DNA from: Terriglobales bacterium
GTDB taxonomy: Bacteria > Acidobacteriota > Terriglobia > Terriglobales > Acidobacteriaceae
Length of the DNA: 32,697 nt
Direction: 5' to 3'
NCBI GenBank assembly: GCA_025927695.1
Contig: JAICLA010000006.1
Span: 1 to 32,697 of the forward strand
The notes under the pieces were generated by a model. It saw only the letters and a program-made list of their open reading frames with translations, did not search any database and was not told the DNA's origin. The translations under genes and the position numbers were made by a program. Of this stretch, positions 18,933 to 29,200 are shown one piece after another (positions within the stretch are counted from its first letter, which is position 1; every line of letters begins with the position of its first letter).

Positions 18933-19411
18933 GACATCTCCTTCTCGGCAGTGCTCTGCACCGTGTCACGCAAGCGTCCGATGAGTTTGTGCAGTTGCTC
19001 GATTTCAGCATCTTTCATGCCGGCAAACATCTGCTCGATCCATTGACGGTGACTGAGAGCCATCTTTTCCCAAGCTTTGCGGCCACTGCTCGTCAGGCGT
19101 ACGCGCTGGCTACGTCGATCGTGGGGAAGAGCATTGCGGCTCACAAGCTTCTCTTTGACGAGTCGTTCCGTTAATCCGGTGAGATTGCCATTCGTCACCA
19201 TCAGCCGTCGTGAGAGTTCACCCATCGTGAGTCCCGCGTCGCCCACCGCGTCTAATTGCGCCAGCATGTCAAAACGTGGGAGCGTGGTCTCGAATTCTTC
19301 ACGGAGTCCGCTTCGCACGCGCGATTCGATCAGGTTGGAGCATTTCAGCAAGCGCAACCAGAGGCGCAGGTATGAGTCCGATCGCTGCCGGGATGCGGAG
19401 GCGCGTTTCAT
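18929..19411 (-). CDS. MarR-family transcriptional regulator
   Basis: wHTH segment [55 protein letters not shown] opens at 19483, but ATG 19411 overlaps the SDR stop (ATGA) and fits operon packing. Confidence 0.85.
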   Translation of the reverse strand: MKRASASRQRSDSYLRLWLRLLKCSNLIESRVRSGLREEFETTLPRFDMLAQLDAVGDAGLTMGELSRRLMVTNGNLTGLTERLVKEKLVSRNALPHDRRSQRVRLTSSGRKAWEKMALSHRQWIEQMFAGMKDAEIEQLHKLIGRLRDTVQSTAEKEMS

Positions 19412-20199
19412 TTCATCACCTCGCCGCCCGCCACAACGATCGCCTGGCCGGTGATCGCGGAAGCTCCCGGCGAACACAGCCACGCAACCGCATTGGCAAC
19501 TTCAGCCGGCTCGATGAACGAACCTCGCGGGATCGTGCGGACGATCAGATTCCTCGCTTCGTCTTCAGTCTTGCCGGCATCCATCAATTTCTTGATTCCA
19601 GCGTGCGACATCTCGGTATCGGTGTATCCCGGGCAAACCGCATTCACAGTGATCTTCGTCTTCACCGTCTCGGCAGCAAGCGCACGCGTCAAGCCGATGA
19701 TGCCATGCTTTGAGGCGCAATAAGCTGCAATCGTCGAATATCCTTTCAGTCCGGCAGTGGACGCTATATTAATGATGCGCCCTTCGCCCGTCTTCAACAT
19801 GCTCGGAATCACTTGCTGCGTGCAGAGATAAGTCCCCGTCAGATTCACGGCGATCATTCGGTCCCACAACTCGCGCTTCATCTCGACAAATCGTGCGGCT
19901 TCAGCTTGTCCAGCGTTATTGATCAAAATATCAGCTTCGCCGAATGCTAGTTGAGCTTTCTCGAACGCAGACCGCACGGAACTTTCATCGCTGACATCAC
20001 AGACGACTGCGGCCGCTCGAACGGCAAACTCGGATGCCAACCTCTCCGACTGTTTTTCCAGACGAGCCAGATCGCGCCCCATTAACGTAATATCAGCGCC
20101 GAGCCGGGCCAGGTCTTCGCTTATCGCCGCACCAATGCCGCGGCTGCCGCCGGTCACGATCGCATGCTTGCCCTTCAGGTAGGCCACTGTGTCGCTCAT
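19408..20199 (-). CDS. Short-chain dehydrogenase/reductase
   Basis: [12 protein letters not shown] Rossmann motif, NNAGQ, YCASKHG catalytic motif, PGYTDTEM. Confidence 0.9.
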   Translation of the reverse strand: MSDTVAYLKGKHAIVTGGSRGIGAAISEDLARLGADITLMGRDLARLEKQSERLASEFAVRAAAVVCDVSDESSVRSAFEKAQLAFGEADILINNAGQAEAARFVEMKRELWDRMIAVNLTGTYLCTQQVIPSMLKTGEGRIINIASTAGLKGYSTIAAYCASKHGIIGLTRALAAETVKTKITVNAVCPGYTDTEMSHAGIKKLMDAGKTEDEARNLIVRTIPRGSFIEPAEVANAVAWLCSPGASAITGQAIVVAGGEVMK

Positions 20200-22499
20200 T
20201 GTGTGCCTCGCTTGATGTTACGTTCGAGCTGCTGCTTTCCGGTCAAATACTGTGGCGGCCAGTATTGTGCGTCGTAGCCGAGTTCAGCTGCGGCATGCAA
20301 AGTCCAATGCGGATCGCTAAGATGTGGCCGCGCTAACGCGCACAAATCTGCTCGTCCTGAAGCGATGATACCGTTCACCTGGTCCGCATTGACAATGTTG
20401 CCGACGGCGATAGTCTTAACTCCCGCTTCATTACGAATGCGATCACTGAATGGTGTTTGGAACATCCGTCCATACACCGGTCGCGCGTCGCTCGAAGTTT
20501 GACCTGCAGAAACGTGGATGATGTCTGCTCCGGCAGCGGTGAATGCCTTGGCTATTTCTACAGCGTCGGCGACTGAGATGCCATCGTCCACCCAGTCAGT
20601 GGCAGATATCCTTACCGACACCGGCTTATTCGCGGGCCACACTTCACGCATGGCGGCAAAAACTTCAAGAGGGAATCGCAGCCGGTTCTCAAGCGAACCG
20701 GCATATTCATCATCGCGTTTGTTGCTTATAGGTGTGATGAAACTGGAAAGCAGGTATCCATGAGCGCAGTGCAGTTCGATCATGTCAAAGCCGGCCTCGA
20801 CGGCCATTCGAGTAGAGCGAATAAAATCAGCTTTCACTTTGTCCATGTCTGAGCGCGTCATGACTCGCGGCACTTGCATGCCTTGACGATAGGGAATTGC
20901 CGATGGGCCGATCACCTGCCAGTTTCCGGAATGCAGTGGCTCGTCCATTCCCTCCCATGCGAGTTTGGTCGATCCCTTGCGACCGGAGTGGCCCAGCTGC
21001 AGACAGATCTTTGTTTGGCTGTTGGCATGAACAAAGTCCACGATGCGCTGCCACGCCGTGACGTGCTCTTTCGAATACATTCCGGTGCACCCTGGCGTGA
21101 TGCGCCCTTCGGGTGAGACGCATGTCATCTCTGTCATGACCAAGCCCGCGCCACCCATGGCGCGGCTGCCAAGATGCACAAGGTGAAAATCATTCGGCGC
21201 GCCGTCCACAGCGCAGTACATATCCATCGGGGACACCACAATGCGATTCTCCAGCTTCATGTCGCGCAAAGTGAATGGCGTGAACATGGGCGGCGTGTTT
21301 TCTGCGCGCTCCGTGGCGACACTGGCTTTACTTGCGAACCACCGCTCCACGTTGGATAGATATTTGCCGTCACGCAAGCGTAAGTTCTCATGGCTTACGC
21401 GCTGGCTCCGAGTCAAAAGACTATAAGTGAATTGTTGCGGGTCAAGATGGATGTACCGCTTCACATTCTCAAACCACTCCATCGAGTTGCGCGCGGCATT
21501 CTGCAGGCGTAAGGCCTCGGTCATGCGTTCGTCCTGATATTTCTGCAGCGCCGTGGATAGCTCCCGCTCTTGCGTCAGGTACTTCGCCAGTGCAATGGCA
21601 TCTTCCATCGCTAGCTTGGTTCCCGAGCCAATAGAGAAGTGCGCGCTGTGTGCCGAATCACCGATCAGCACGATGTTTTTGTAAAACCATTTCTCGTTAC
21701 GGACGAGGGTGAAGTTTGTCCAAGGCGACGCTTGGCGAGTGTCATTGCCGATCAACCGGTGGCTTTTCAGCCAGTGCGCGAACATCTTCTCGCATGCTGC
21801 AATAGTTGCGCTGGTATCCATGCGATCGAAACCGGCCGCGCGCCACGATGCTTCATCGCATTCAACGATGAACGTGGAAGTGTTCTCATCAAACCGATAG
21901 CAATGTGCCTGGAACACTCCATGTTCATTCTGGACAAAATAGAAGGTGAATGCATCGAATCTGTAGTCTGTGCCTAACCAAATGTATTTGGCTTTTCGAA
22001 CATCGAGCTGAGGCTTGAAGTGCGCGGCAAACTTCTTTCGGATCACGCTATTGATGCCATCCGCGGCGACGATCAAATCCGCATCTTGCAACCCCAGCGC
22101 CGTTAGATCTTCGATGTCGCGGACGGGCGTCTCAAAGCGCATCTCGACGCCCAGCGCTCGCGCGCGTTCCTGCAAGATGTTCAGCAGTTTCTTGCGTGCT
22201 ATGCCGCTAAATCCATGTCCTCCGGACGTGACCTTCTCCCCTTTGATGAAGACATCAATGTCGTCCCAATGCGCGAAGTTTGACGTGATCGAGTCGTAAG
22301 TAGGCAGGTCGGCTGCACGAAAGTTCTCTAGCGTCTGGTCAGAGAAGACCACACCCCACCCGAAGGTGCTGCCTGCGGCATTTCGCTCGACTACGGTGAC
22401 TTGGTGGTGGGCGTTTGCGCCTTTGAGCAAAAGCGCGAGATACAGGCCCGCCGGGCCTCCGCCGATGATGGCGACTTTCACGCCCACAGCATACTCCAA
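20196..22499 (-). CDS. Bifunctional FAD monooxygenase / Old Yellow Enzyme-type reductase fusion: 2-aminobenzoyl-CoA monooxygenase/reductase or salicylyl-CoA 5-hydroxylase-like
   Basis: 767 aa; residues ~1-400 FAD monooxygenase ([42 protein letters not shown]); residues ~404-767 OYE-like ([55 protein letters not shown]). Confidence 0.88.
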   Translation of the reverse strand: MEYAVGVKVAIIGGGPAGLYLALLLKGANAHHQVTVVERNAAGSTFGWGVVFSDQTLENFRAADLPTYDSITSNFAHWDDIDVFIKGEKVTSGGHGFSGIARKKLLNILQERARALGVEMRFETPVRDIEDLTALGLQDADLIVAADGINSVIRKKFAAHFKPQLDVRKAKYIWLGTDYRFDAFTFYFVQNEHGVFQAHCYRFDENTSTFIVECDEASWRAAGFDRMDTSATIAACEKMFAHWLKSHRLIGNDTRQASPWTNFTLVRNEKWFYKNIVLIGDSAHSAHFSIGSGTKLAMEDAIALAKYLTQERELSTALQKYQDERMTEALRLQNAARNSMEWFENVKRYIHLDPQQFTYSLLTRSQRVSHENLRLRDGKYLSNVERWFASKASVATERAENTPPMFTPFTLRDMKLENRIVVSPMDMYCAVDGAPNDFHLVHLGSRAMGGAGLVMTEMTCVSPEGRITPGCTGMYSKEHVTAWQRIVDFVHANSQTKICLQLGHSGRKGSTKLAWEGMDEPLHSGNWQVIGPSAIPYRQGMQVPRVMTRSDMDKVKADFIRSTRMAVEAGFDMIELHCAHGYLLSSFITPISNKRDDEYAGSLENRLRFPLEVFAAMREVWPANKPVSVRISATDWVDDGISVADAVEIAKAFTAAGADIIHVSAGQTSSDARPVYGRMFQTPFSDRIRNEAGVKTIAVGNIVNADQVNGIIASGRADLCALARPHLSDPHWTLHAAAELGYDAQYWPPQYLTGKQQLERNIKRGTQ

Positions 22500-22556
22500 A
22501 TCGATAGTTTATGCTTAAAATACTTTGCTAATGATGGTCGGACGCGAGCCGTGCGG

Positions 22557-22585
22557 TTGACCGATTCATCCCTCTTGCGTATAAA
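22557..22585 (+). promoter_or_regulatory. Putative sigma70-like promoter for riboswitch/TonB receptor transcript (TTGACC-N17-TATAAA)
   Basis: TTGACC at 22557-22562 and TATAAA at 22580-22585, exactly 17 nt apart; predicted start falls just 5' of the aptamer. Confidence 0.6.
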
Positions 22586-22593
22586 GAGTCCAC

Positions 22594-22735
22594 TCAAGGT
22601 GTACGGGAAGGCGGTGTAAATCCGCCACTGCCCCGCAACTGTAAGCGCGAAGAGCCGGAACATATGCCACTGGGCTTTCCTGGGAAGGCGTTCGGGTTCG
22701 AACAAGCAAGACTCGCGTAAGTCAGGAGACCGGCC
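22594..22735 (+). ncRNA. Cobalamin (AdoCbl/B12) riboswitch
   Basis: Conserved blocks in order: AAGGTGTACGGGAAGGCGGTGTAAATCCGCCACTGCCCCGCAACTGTAAGC; GCCACTGGGCTTTCCTGGGAAGGCG; GTCAGGAGACC (22721-22731). Confidence 0.92.
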
Positions 22736-22808
22736 ATGAGCTTGCCTTTGGGCGATCGGCTTCTTGGGAGAGCTGACGTGCAGACTAAGACGCGCGTCTC
22801 TTCTTGCC

Positions 22809-22838
22809 GTTCCCCAGCAAGTAATTTCCGAGGGGAAC
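22809..22838 (+). promoter_or_regulatory. Putative RBS-sequestering hairpin (riboswitch expression platform)
   Basis: GTTCCCC (22809-22815) perfectly complementary to GGGGAAC (22832-22838); the 3' arm overlaps the GAGGGGA Shine-Dalgarno-like sequence upstream of ATG 22845. Confidence 0.55.
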
Positions 22839-22844
22839 ATCACA

Positions 22845-25289
22845 ATGTCATCTCGCTCTCTACGCCTGCTTCGTAGGCTCGCCTTCACGTTTACCTTCAC
22901 ACTCGCTTCAGTAGCTTTTGCGGCCAACGGCATTTCCGGTCACATCCTTGATCCACTCGGCGCTCATGTGGCGAATGCGAGAGTGGTTCTTATCTCAGGT
23001 GGTAAGGAAGTCAGCAGTACGGCTTCTGATTCGGATGGCGGGTTCTCGTTTACAAACATAGCCAGCTCGCGATACACGATCCGGGCTTCTGCGGCCGGAT
23101 TTGCATCTGCTGAGAGTTCGCCTGTGATGGTCCATGCCGATGGAGAAGCGTCTGTCGATCTCACTCTCCCACTTGGCGCCATTGCGCAACAGATCGTGGT
23201 TACCGCTACAGGCACTGATGTTCCGGAATCGCAGGTGGGCGCGTCAGTGAATGTGATCGGCGAAAAAGATTTGGCCGGCCGGCTTGCCGCGTTCGATTCA
23301 TTGCGCATTGCCTCCGGCATTCAGGGCGTACAGACGGGCGGGCTCGGCGGCAAAGCTTCACTCTTCGTGCGGGGCGCCAATTCAACGTCAAATAAAGTCA
23401 TCATCGACGGCGTTCCTGCGGACGATATTGGCGGAACATACGAGTTCGCGAATCTTGGCGCAAGTTCGCTTGGTTCCGTCGAGATCTTCCGTGGTCCCAA
23501 CAGCGTGCTATTCGGGTCGGATGCGATCGCAAGCCTTGTCAACGTGACCACTCGTCGCGGCATCACGGCGACGCCGCAATTGGAACTTACTGCCGAAGGT
23601 GGGACGTTCGGAACTTACGACTACTCGGCTAATCTTAGCGGGGCGTATCGCGCGTTCGACTACTTGTCAGAATTAGCACGCGTGGATTCGCGGAACAACA
23701 TCCCTAATGACGCATACCACAACGTCACATTTGCAGGAAACTACGGATGGAGTCCCCTGGCCTCGACTGAACTTCGTGTGAACGTAAGACGGAATGTGTC
23801 GAACGTGGGTCAGCCGAATGAGTTCGACGCGTTCAAGATCGCAGACGATTCGTACCTGAAAGAGCAGAACACGTTCATCAGTGCGACGCTTCAGAACCAA
23901 ACCGCTGCACGTTGGCACAATCTTATTCGTTACGGTGCGGCGCGCATCTCGTTGCAATCGGTCAACCCTACACTGAGCGGAATTCCGTTTGACCCCTTCG
24001 GTTTCGGTGCGAATGGTATTGGCCAACCGGTAACGCTTTGCGCTCTTGCCGGCTGCGCATCCGGACAAGCTATCCTCGACTTTGCAGGCACGTATCCCAG
24101 CTACTTCGATTCGCTCACCAGCCGCGATTTCCTGCAGACGCAGTCTGACTATCACTTCAGCTCGCATCTCACAGCATTGTTCGGCTTCCGTTATGAGAAT
24201 GAACGAGGAATCACAAACTCCGCGTTCTCCTCAAGCAGCACTTCACGAGACAACTTCAGTTACACGCTTCAGGCGCAAGGCGACCTATTCCGACGTATTT
24301 ACGCGACTGCCGGCGTAGGGCTAGAGAAGAACGCTATATTCGGTTTCGCGGGCACGCCGAAAGTTTCACTGGCCTATTACCTGGCGCGGCCTTCAGACGG
24401 AACATTCTCTGGGACGAAACTGCGGTTCAATTTTGGCAAGGGAATCAAAGAGCCGAGCATCTTCAACGAGACGTCCTCGCTCTTTAATATCCTCACGCAA
24501 AGCGCACCCCAACTTATCTCGCAGTTTCATTTGAGTCCAACGGGGCCGGAGCGCAGCCGTAGCTTTGATTTTGGATTTGAGCAAGGCTTCTTTGGCCGGC
24601 ACGTATTGCTGTCACAGACCTTCTTCCACAACGTCTTCTACGACCAGCTCGAATTTGTCGACAAGACCCTTCTTCCCGGTCTCGGCGTACCTGCGGCAGC
24701 TGCGGCGGCACTGCCATTCGGCGCCGCCGTGAATTCACTGGACTATCATGCTCGCGGCGCAGAGATTGGATTGCGACTTGACCTTAGTCACGGCTTGTCC
24801 GCCACTGCTACCTACACGTACACGGCCGCGGTCGTCACCAAATCATTCAGCAGCGATAACCAGTTTCCTTCATTCAACCCGGCTTTCCCAAATATTCCCA
24901 TCGGAGGATTCTCACCGCTCGTCGGCAACCGGCCATTCCGCATCGCGCCGCATGTGGGGTCGTTTGGAATCGTATATGTGCACCAGAAACTTTTCGCCAG
25001 TTTGACCGGCTATCTCTCCGGCCGACGCGACGACAGCACCTTCCTTACCGACAGCTTCTTCGGCACATCCCTGCTTCTGCCGAATCGCAACCTCGATCCT
25101 GCCTACCAGAAGCTCGATCTGCACGCCGCGTACAACATCAGTCGTGCGGTTCAGATCTTCGGTACGGCCGAGAACCTCCTGAACCAGCGATATGACGCAG
25201 CCTACGGTTTTCCGTCGCTTCCATTTACGGTTCGTGCGGGGATGAAGTTCACCATTGGCGGCGAAGGCTGGAGGCCAAAATCCCACTGA
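22845..25289 (+). CDS. TonB-dependent receptor with N-terminal CarboxypepD_reg-like domain; probable cobalamin/corrinoid uptake
   Basis: Signal peptide MSSRSLRLLRRLAFTFTFTLASVAFAA; plug motifs (VFVRGANSTSNKVIIDGVPADDIGG-like; FRGPNSVLFGSDAIASLVNV); beta-barrel with FGTAENLLNQRYD. Substrate inferred from the upstream B12 riboswitch. Confidence 0.85.
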   Translation: MSSRSLRLLRRLAFTFTFTLASVAFAANGISGHILDPLGAHVANARVVLISGGKEVSSTASDSDGGFSFTNIASSRYTIRASAAGFASAESSPVMVHADGEASVDLTLPLGAIAQQIVVTATGTDVPESQVGASVNVIGEKDLAGRLAAFDSLRIASGIQGVQTGGLGGKASLFVRGANSTSNKVIIDGVPADDIGGTYEFANLGASSLGSVEIFRGPNSVLFGSDAIASLVNVTTRRGITATPQLELTAEGGTFGTYDYSANLSGAYRAFDYLSELARVDSRNNIPNDAYHNVTFAGNYGWSPLASTELRVNVRRNVSNVGQPNEFDAFKIADDSYLKEQNTFISATLQNQTAARWHNLIRYGAARISLQSVNPTLSGIPFDPFGFGANGIGQPVTLCALAGCASGQAILDFAGTYPSYFDSLTSRDFLQTQSDYHFSSHLTALFGFRYENERGITNSAFSSSSTSRDNFSYTLQAQGDLFRRIYATAGVGLEKNAIFGFAGTPKVSLAYYLARPSDGTFSGTKLRFNFGKGIKEPSIFNETSSLFNILTQSAPQLISQFHLSPTGPERSRSFDFGFEQGFFGRHVLLSQTFFHNVFYDQLEFVDKTLLPGLGVPAAAAAALPFGAAVNSLDYHARGAEIGLRLDLSHGLSATATYTYTAAVVTKSFSSDNQFPSFNPAFPNIPIGGFSPLVGNRPFRIAPHVGSFGIVYVHQKLFASLTGYLSGRRDDSTFLTDSFFGTSLLLPNRNLDPAYQKLDLHAAYNISRAVQIFGTAENLLNQRYDAAYGFPSLPFTVRAGMKFTIGGEGWRPKSH

Positions 25290-25322
25290 CGCGGTAACGA
25301 ACCTCAAGAAGCATCGTCAAAT

Positions 25323-25346
25323 GCACGGGCACCCCGGTGCCCGTGC
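25323..25346 (+). terminator. GC-rich perfect inverted repeat after the TonB receptor gene (possible terminator/processing hairpin)
   Basis: GCACGGGCACC-CC-GGTGCCCGTGC, 11-bp arms; no adjacent T-tract, so terminator role is uncertain. Confidence 0.45.
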
Positions 25347-25435
25347 GCCGTTTGACCGCAAAGATGCAGAAGTCGTATTCTCGGCAGTCTACTGCTACTC
25401 GTCTCTTAACCGTTTTGATCAGTCAGGAGATCCCC

Positions 25436-26236
25436 ATGTTACGAAGAATCGTTGTTTTCGCGGCATTGGCAGCCTGTTTCACGATGGCAGCCGTTGCGCA
25501 GACTACCCAGCCATCCATCACACTTGATGAACTACTCGCCAAGAACTTGAAAGCCCATGGCGGCGCAGACAAGGTGAATGCCATCAAATCCGTCCGCATT
25601 TCCACTACTGTTGAGTACGCTCCGGGTGCCGATGCTCAATTCCTGATCGAAGTCGTAAGACCAGACAAGGTCCACTACGGATTCACCCTGCAGGGCATGA
25701 CGCAGAGCCAGGGGTATGACGGAAAAACGGGATGGGGCAATGATCCCTTCGATGGCAAGCGTGACCCAGAACCTCTCGGCGAAGATGATCTAAAAGACAT
25801 TCAAGAGCAGGCCGAGTTCGGGTTCCCGTTGGTCGCGTACAAAGATCAGGGCTACAAGATGGAATACCTCGGCATGGAGCCGGTGGAGGGAAGCGATGCG
25901 TACAAAGTCAAGATCACGCTTCCAAACGGCGACGACGTCACGTACTTTCTTGACGCTGACTACTTCCTTGAGATCCGCGAAGAGGTGAAGCGGAGGGTGC
26001 GCGGTGCAGAGCGCGAGATCGATACCAGCATTGGCAATTACAAAGAAGTGAATGGCGTGGAATTCCCGTTTTATTACGAGACCGGTACAAAGGGCAATCC
26101 CAACACGCAAAAATTCAGCGTGGACAAGATCGAGATCAATCCACCAGGCATGAACGACGCTTATTTCGCGATGCCGGAGAAAAAGCCGGCTGCTCCGCAA
26201 AAATCTGCTGACACGAAAGGCGGCACACATGAATAA
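25436..26236 (+). CDS. LolA-like / outer-membrane lipoprotein-sorting-like exported protein
   Basis: Signal peptide MLRRIVVFAALAACFTMAAVAQ; fold-like segments YGFTLQGMTQSQGYDGKTGWG, DADYFLEIREE, EVNGVEFPFYYE. SD-like CAGGAGA before ATG 25436. Confidence 0.65.
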   Translation: MLRRIVVFAALAACFTMAAVAQTTQPSITLDELLAKNLKAHGGADKVNAIKSVRISTTVEYAPGADAQFLIEVVRPDKVHYGFTLQGMTQSQGYDGKTGWGNDPFDGKRDPEPLGEDDLKDIQEQAEFGFPLVAYKDQGYKMEYLGMEPVEGSDAYKVKITLPNGDDVTYFLDADYFLEIREEVKRRVRGAEREIDTSIGNYKEVNGVEFPFYYETGTKGNPNTQKFSVDKIEINPPGMNDAYFAMPEKKPAAPQKSADTKGGTHE

Positions 26237-29200
26237 GTTTTTCGTCGCATCCCTATTGCTCGCTTCGTCGTTCGCTTTCGGCCAGGCCGCGCCGGCAAAC
26301 GATTCAGTCCGCGTTGATTCCAATCTTTTTTCTGGACTTACCGCCCGGAACATCGGTCCCGGCAGTATGAGCGGGCGTGTTGCCGCGATCGACGCTGTCT
26401 TCGTGAAAGACCGCCTCACTCTTTACGTAGGTTCGGCGGGGGGCGGCGTTTGGAAATCTGAGAACGGTGGCACGACCTTCAAACCTGTCTTTGACAAATA
26501 CACGCAATCGATCGGCGCGGTAACTATCGATCCCAGCAATCCGAAGACCGTCTGGGTGGGGACGGGCGAGTCATGGGCGCGCAACAGCGTCTCCGTCGGC
26601 ACTGGCATTTACAAGACCACTGACGGTGGCGATACATGGCAATTTGTCGGGCTTCCCAAGTCAGAACACATCGCCCGTATCCTCGTTGATCCCAAGAACG
26701 GCAACACCGTGTATGCGTGCGCCATGGGCCATCTTTGGGATCGCAGCGAGCAGCGCGGCGTCTACAAAACGCTTGATGGCGGTAAGTCGTGGAACAAGAT
26801 CCTCACCGTGAATGACGACACCGGCTGCGCGATGCTCGCCATGGATCCGCAAAACTCCGGAACGCTTTACGCAGCCATGTGGCAATTCCGCCGTAAAGCG
26901 TGGACATTCAATTCCGGCGGACCCGGCAGCGCACTCTTCAAAACGACTGATGGCGGCTCAACTTGGAAGAAGCTAACAAAGGGCCTGCCCGAAGGCGAAC
27001 TCGGACGCATCGCAGTCGCAGTAGCGCCTTCAAAGCCGAATGTTGTTTACGCCGCGGTCGAAGCCAAAGATGGCGCGCTCTTCCGTTCAGATGATGGTGG
27101 TGACACATGGAACCGTCTCAGTTCCACGTTGTTCATGGTGTGGCGTCCGTTCTATTTCGCCAATCTGTACGTCGATCCTAAGAACGAGAATCGCGTCTAC
27201 AAGGTAGGTGGCAGTCTTATCGAGAGTGAAGACGGCGGCAAGACCTTCAACAGCATCGCCGGAAGCATCCATGGCGACTTTCATACTATGTGGATCAACC
27301 CAAATGATCCCGAGCGGTTCATCGTGGGGGACGATGGTGGCCTGGGCTCTACTCAAGATCGCGGCGCGCACTGGCAGTTCTTTGCCAATCTTCCTGTCGG
27401 CCAGTTCTACCACGTGAGTTATGACATGGCGCGCCCGTACAACGTGTACGGCGGCCTGCAAGACAACAGTTCATGGTTCGGACCGAATACTTGGCCGGGC
27501 GGCACAACAAATAGCATGTGGGTGAATGTGTTCGGTGGTGACGGGTTTTGGGTTTTTGAAGATCCCTCCGATCCGAACTACATCTACGCTGAAGCGCAAG
27601 GCGGATACATCGGGCGCGTGAATCGTTACACGCATGAAACGCGCGACATTCAACCCACCCCCGCCGCAAATGAAAAGAAGTTTCGCTTCAACTGGAACAC
27701 GCCTATTCACATGAGCCCGAACGAAAAGGGCACCATATATATAGGTGCGCAATACCTCTTCCGCTCGCGCGATCATGGCAATTCGTGGGAGAAGATCTCT
27801 CCAGATCTCAGCACCAACGATCCCGAGAAGCAGAAGCAGGAGGAGTCCGGCGGTATCACCGTGGACAACTCCGCGGCAGAAGAAAACACCACCATCTACA
27901 CCATCAGCGAGTCACCCAAAGATGGGCAGCTCATCTGGGTTGGCACGGACGACGGCAATGTGCAGATCACTCGCGATGGCGGCAAGAATTGGACGAACGT
28001 GATCAAAAATGTTCCCGGTCTTCCCCCTAACACCTGGGTCACGACGGTAGAAGCCAGCCGTTACGATGCAGGGACGGCTTATGCCACTTTCGACAATCAC
28101 TACGTTGGTGACATCAAGACTTACGCGTACAAGACCACCGACTACGGTCAGACATGGCAACCGCTGGTGGATGACGACTCAGGCGTGACCGGCTGGACAC
28201 ACGTGATCAAAGAAGACACCGTCAACAAGAATCTGCTCTTTATGGGTACAGAGTGGGGATTGTACATCTCAATCGACGGCGGTAAGCAGTGGGCAAAGTT
28301 CAAGGGAAAAGATTTCCCTGAGAATGTTGCCGTGAATGACATTGCCGTCCAGCCGCGCGAAGGCGACCTTCTACTGGCCACGCACGGTCGCGGCATGTGG
28401 GTGCTCGATGACCTGACACCCTTGCGCGAACTTACGCCGGATACGCTGCAAAAAGATGTCGCATTCCTGGATTCGCGACCGGCAGTACAAAGCATCTTGC
28501 AAGGTTATGGTTGGCCGGATGGCGAGATGAACTATGTCGGGCGTGCAACCACGGATGGCTCGTTCATTACGTACTATCAGAAGCGCCGTCACATCTTTGG
28601 GGACCTCAAGCTCGAGGTTTACGATTCCTCCGGCAAACTCGTCTCGAAACTTCCGGCCAGTACGCGCAAAGGCATCAATCGTGTTGAGTGGTCGGAGCGC
28701 ATTCCCGCTCCGCGCGTTCCGCCCGCCGCCACTGCCGCGTTCGCGGCATCGCAAGGGCCGCTCTTGATGCCCGGTACTTACACGGTAAAGCTGCTAGACA
28801 ACGGCAAGACCTACACCTCTCAGGTCAAGGTGGCTGCCGATCCTTTGTCGAAGGCTACAACTGAAGATCGGCAACTGCAGTTCGATACGTCGATGAAGAT
28901 CTACGCGACGCTCGAGCGGATGAGTGATCTGGTCGATTCCATGCTCTCAGCGCACGCGCAAGCGCAGGAGATGGCAAGCAAGCTGCCGCCTACTGATGCA
29001 ACGCGCAAACGGCTGGAAGCTCTCGCGGACTCTATCGACACCCTTCGTTCCAAGATCGTTGCTACCAAAGAAGGCGGCGCAGTTACCGGCGAAGAGCGTA
29101 TCCGCGAACTTACTGCTGAACTCTATGGCAATGTGGCGTTCTATGAAGGGCGCCCCACGCAGACGCAGATCAATCGCGCGGCTGCGCTCGATACTGAACT

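Noticed and set aside
23673-24167. 164-aa (-) ORF inside the TonB receptor gene
   Set aside because: No recognisable domain; receptor frame is continuous and well supported.
25790-26419. 209-aa (-) ORF across the LolA-like/VPS10-like junction
   Set aside because: Antisense to two well-supported coding frames; low-complexity shadow translation.
26450-28310. Recurring short similar segments that could look like DNA repeats
   Set aside because: They encode Asp-box (S/T-x-D-G-G-x-T-W) protein repeats of one beta-propeller gene, not a CRISPR or mobile repeat.
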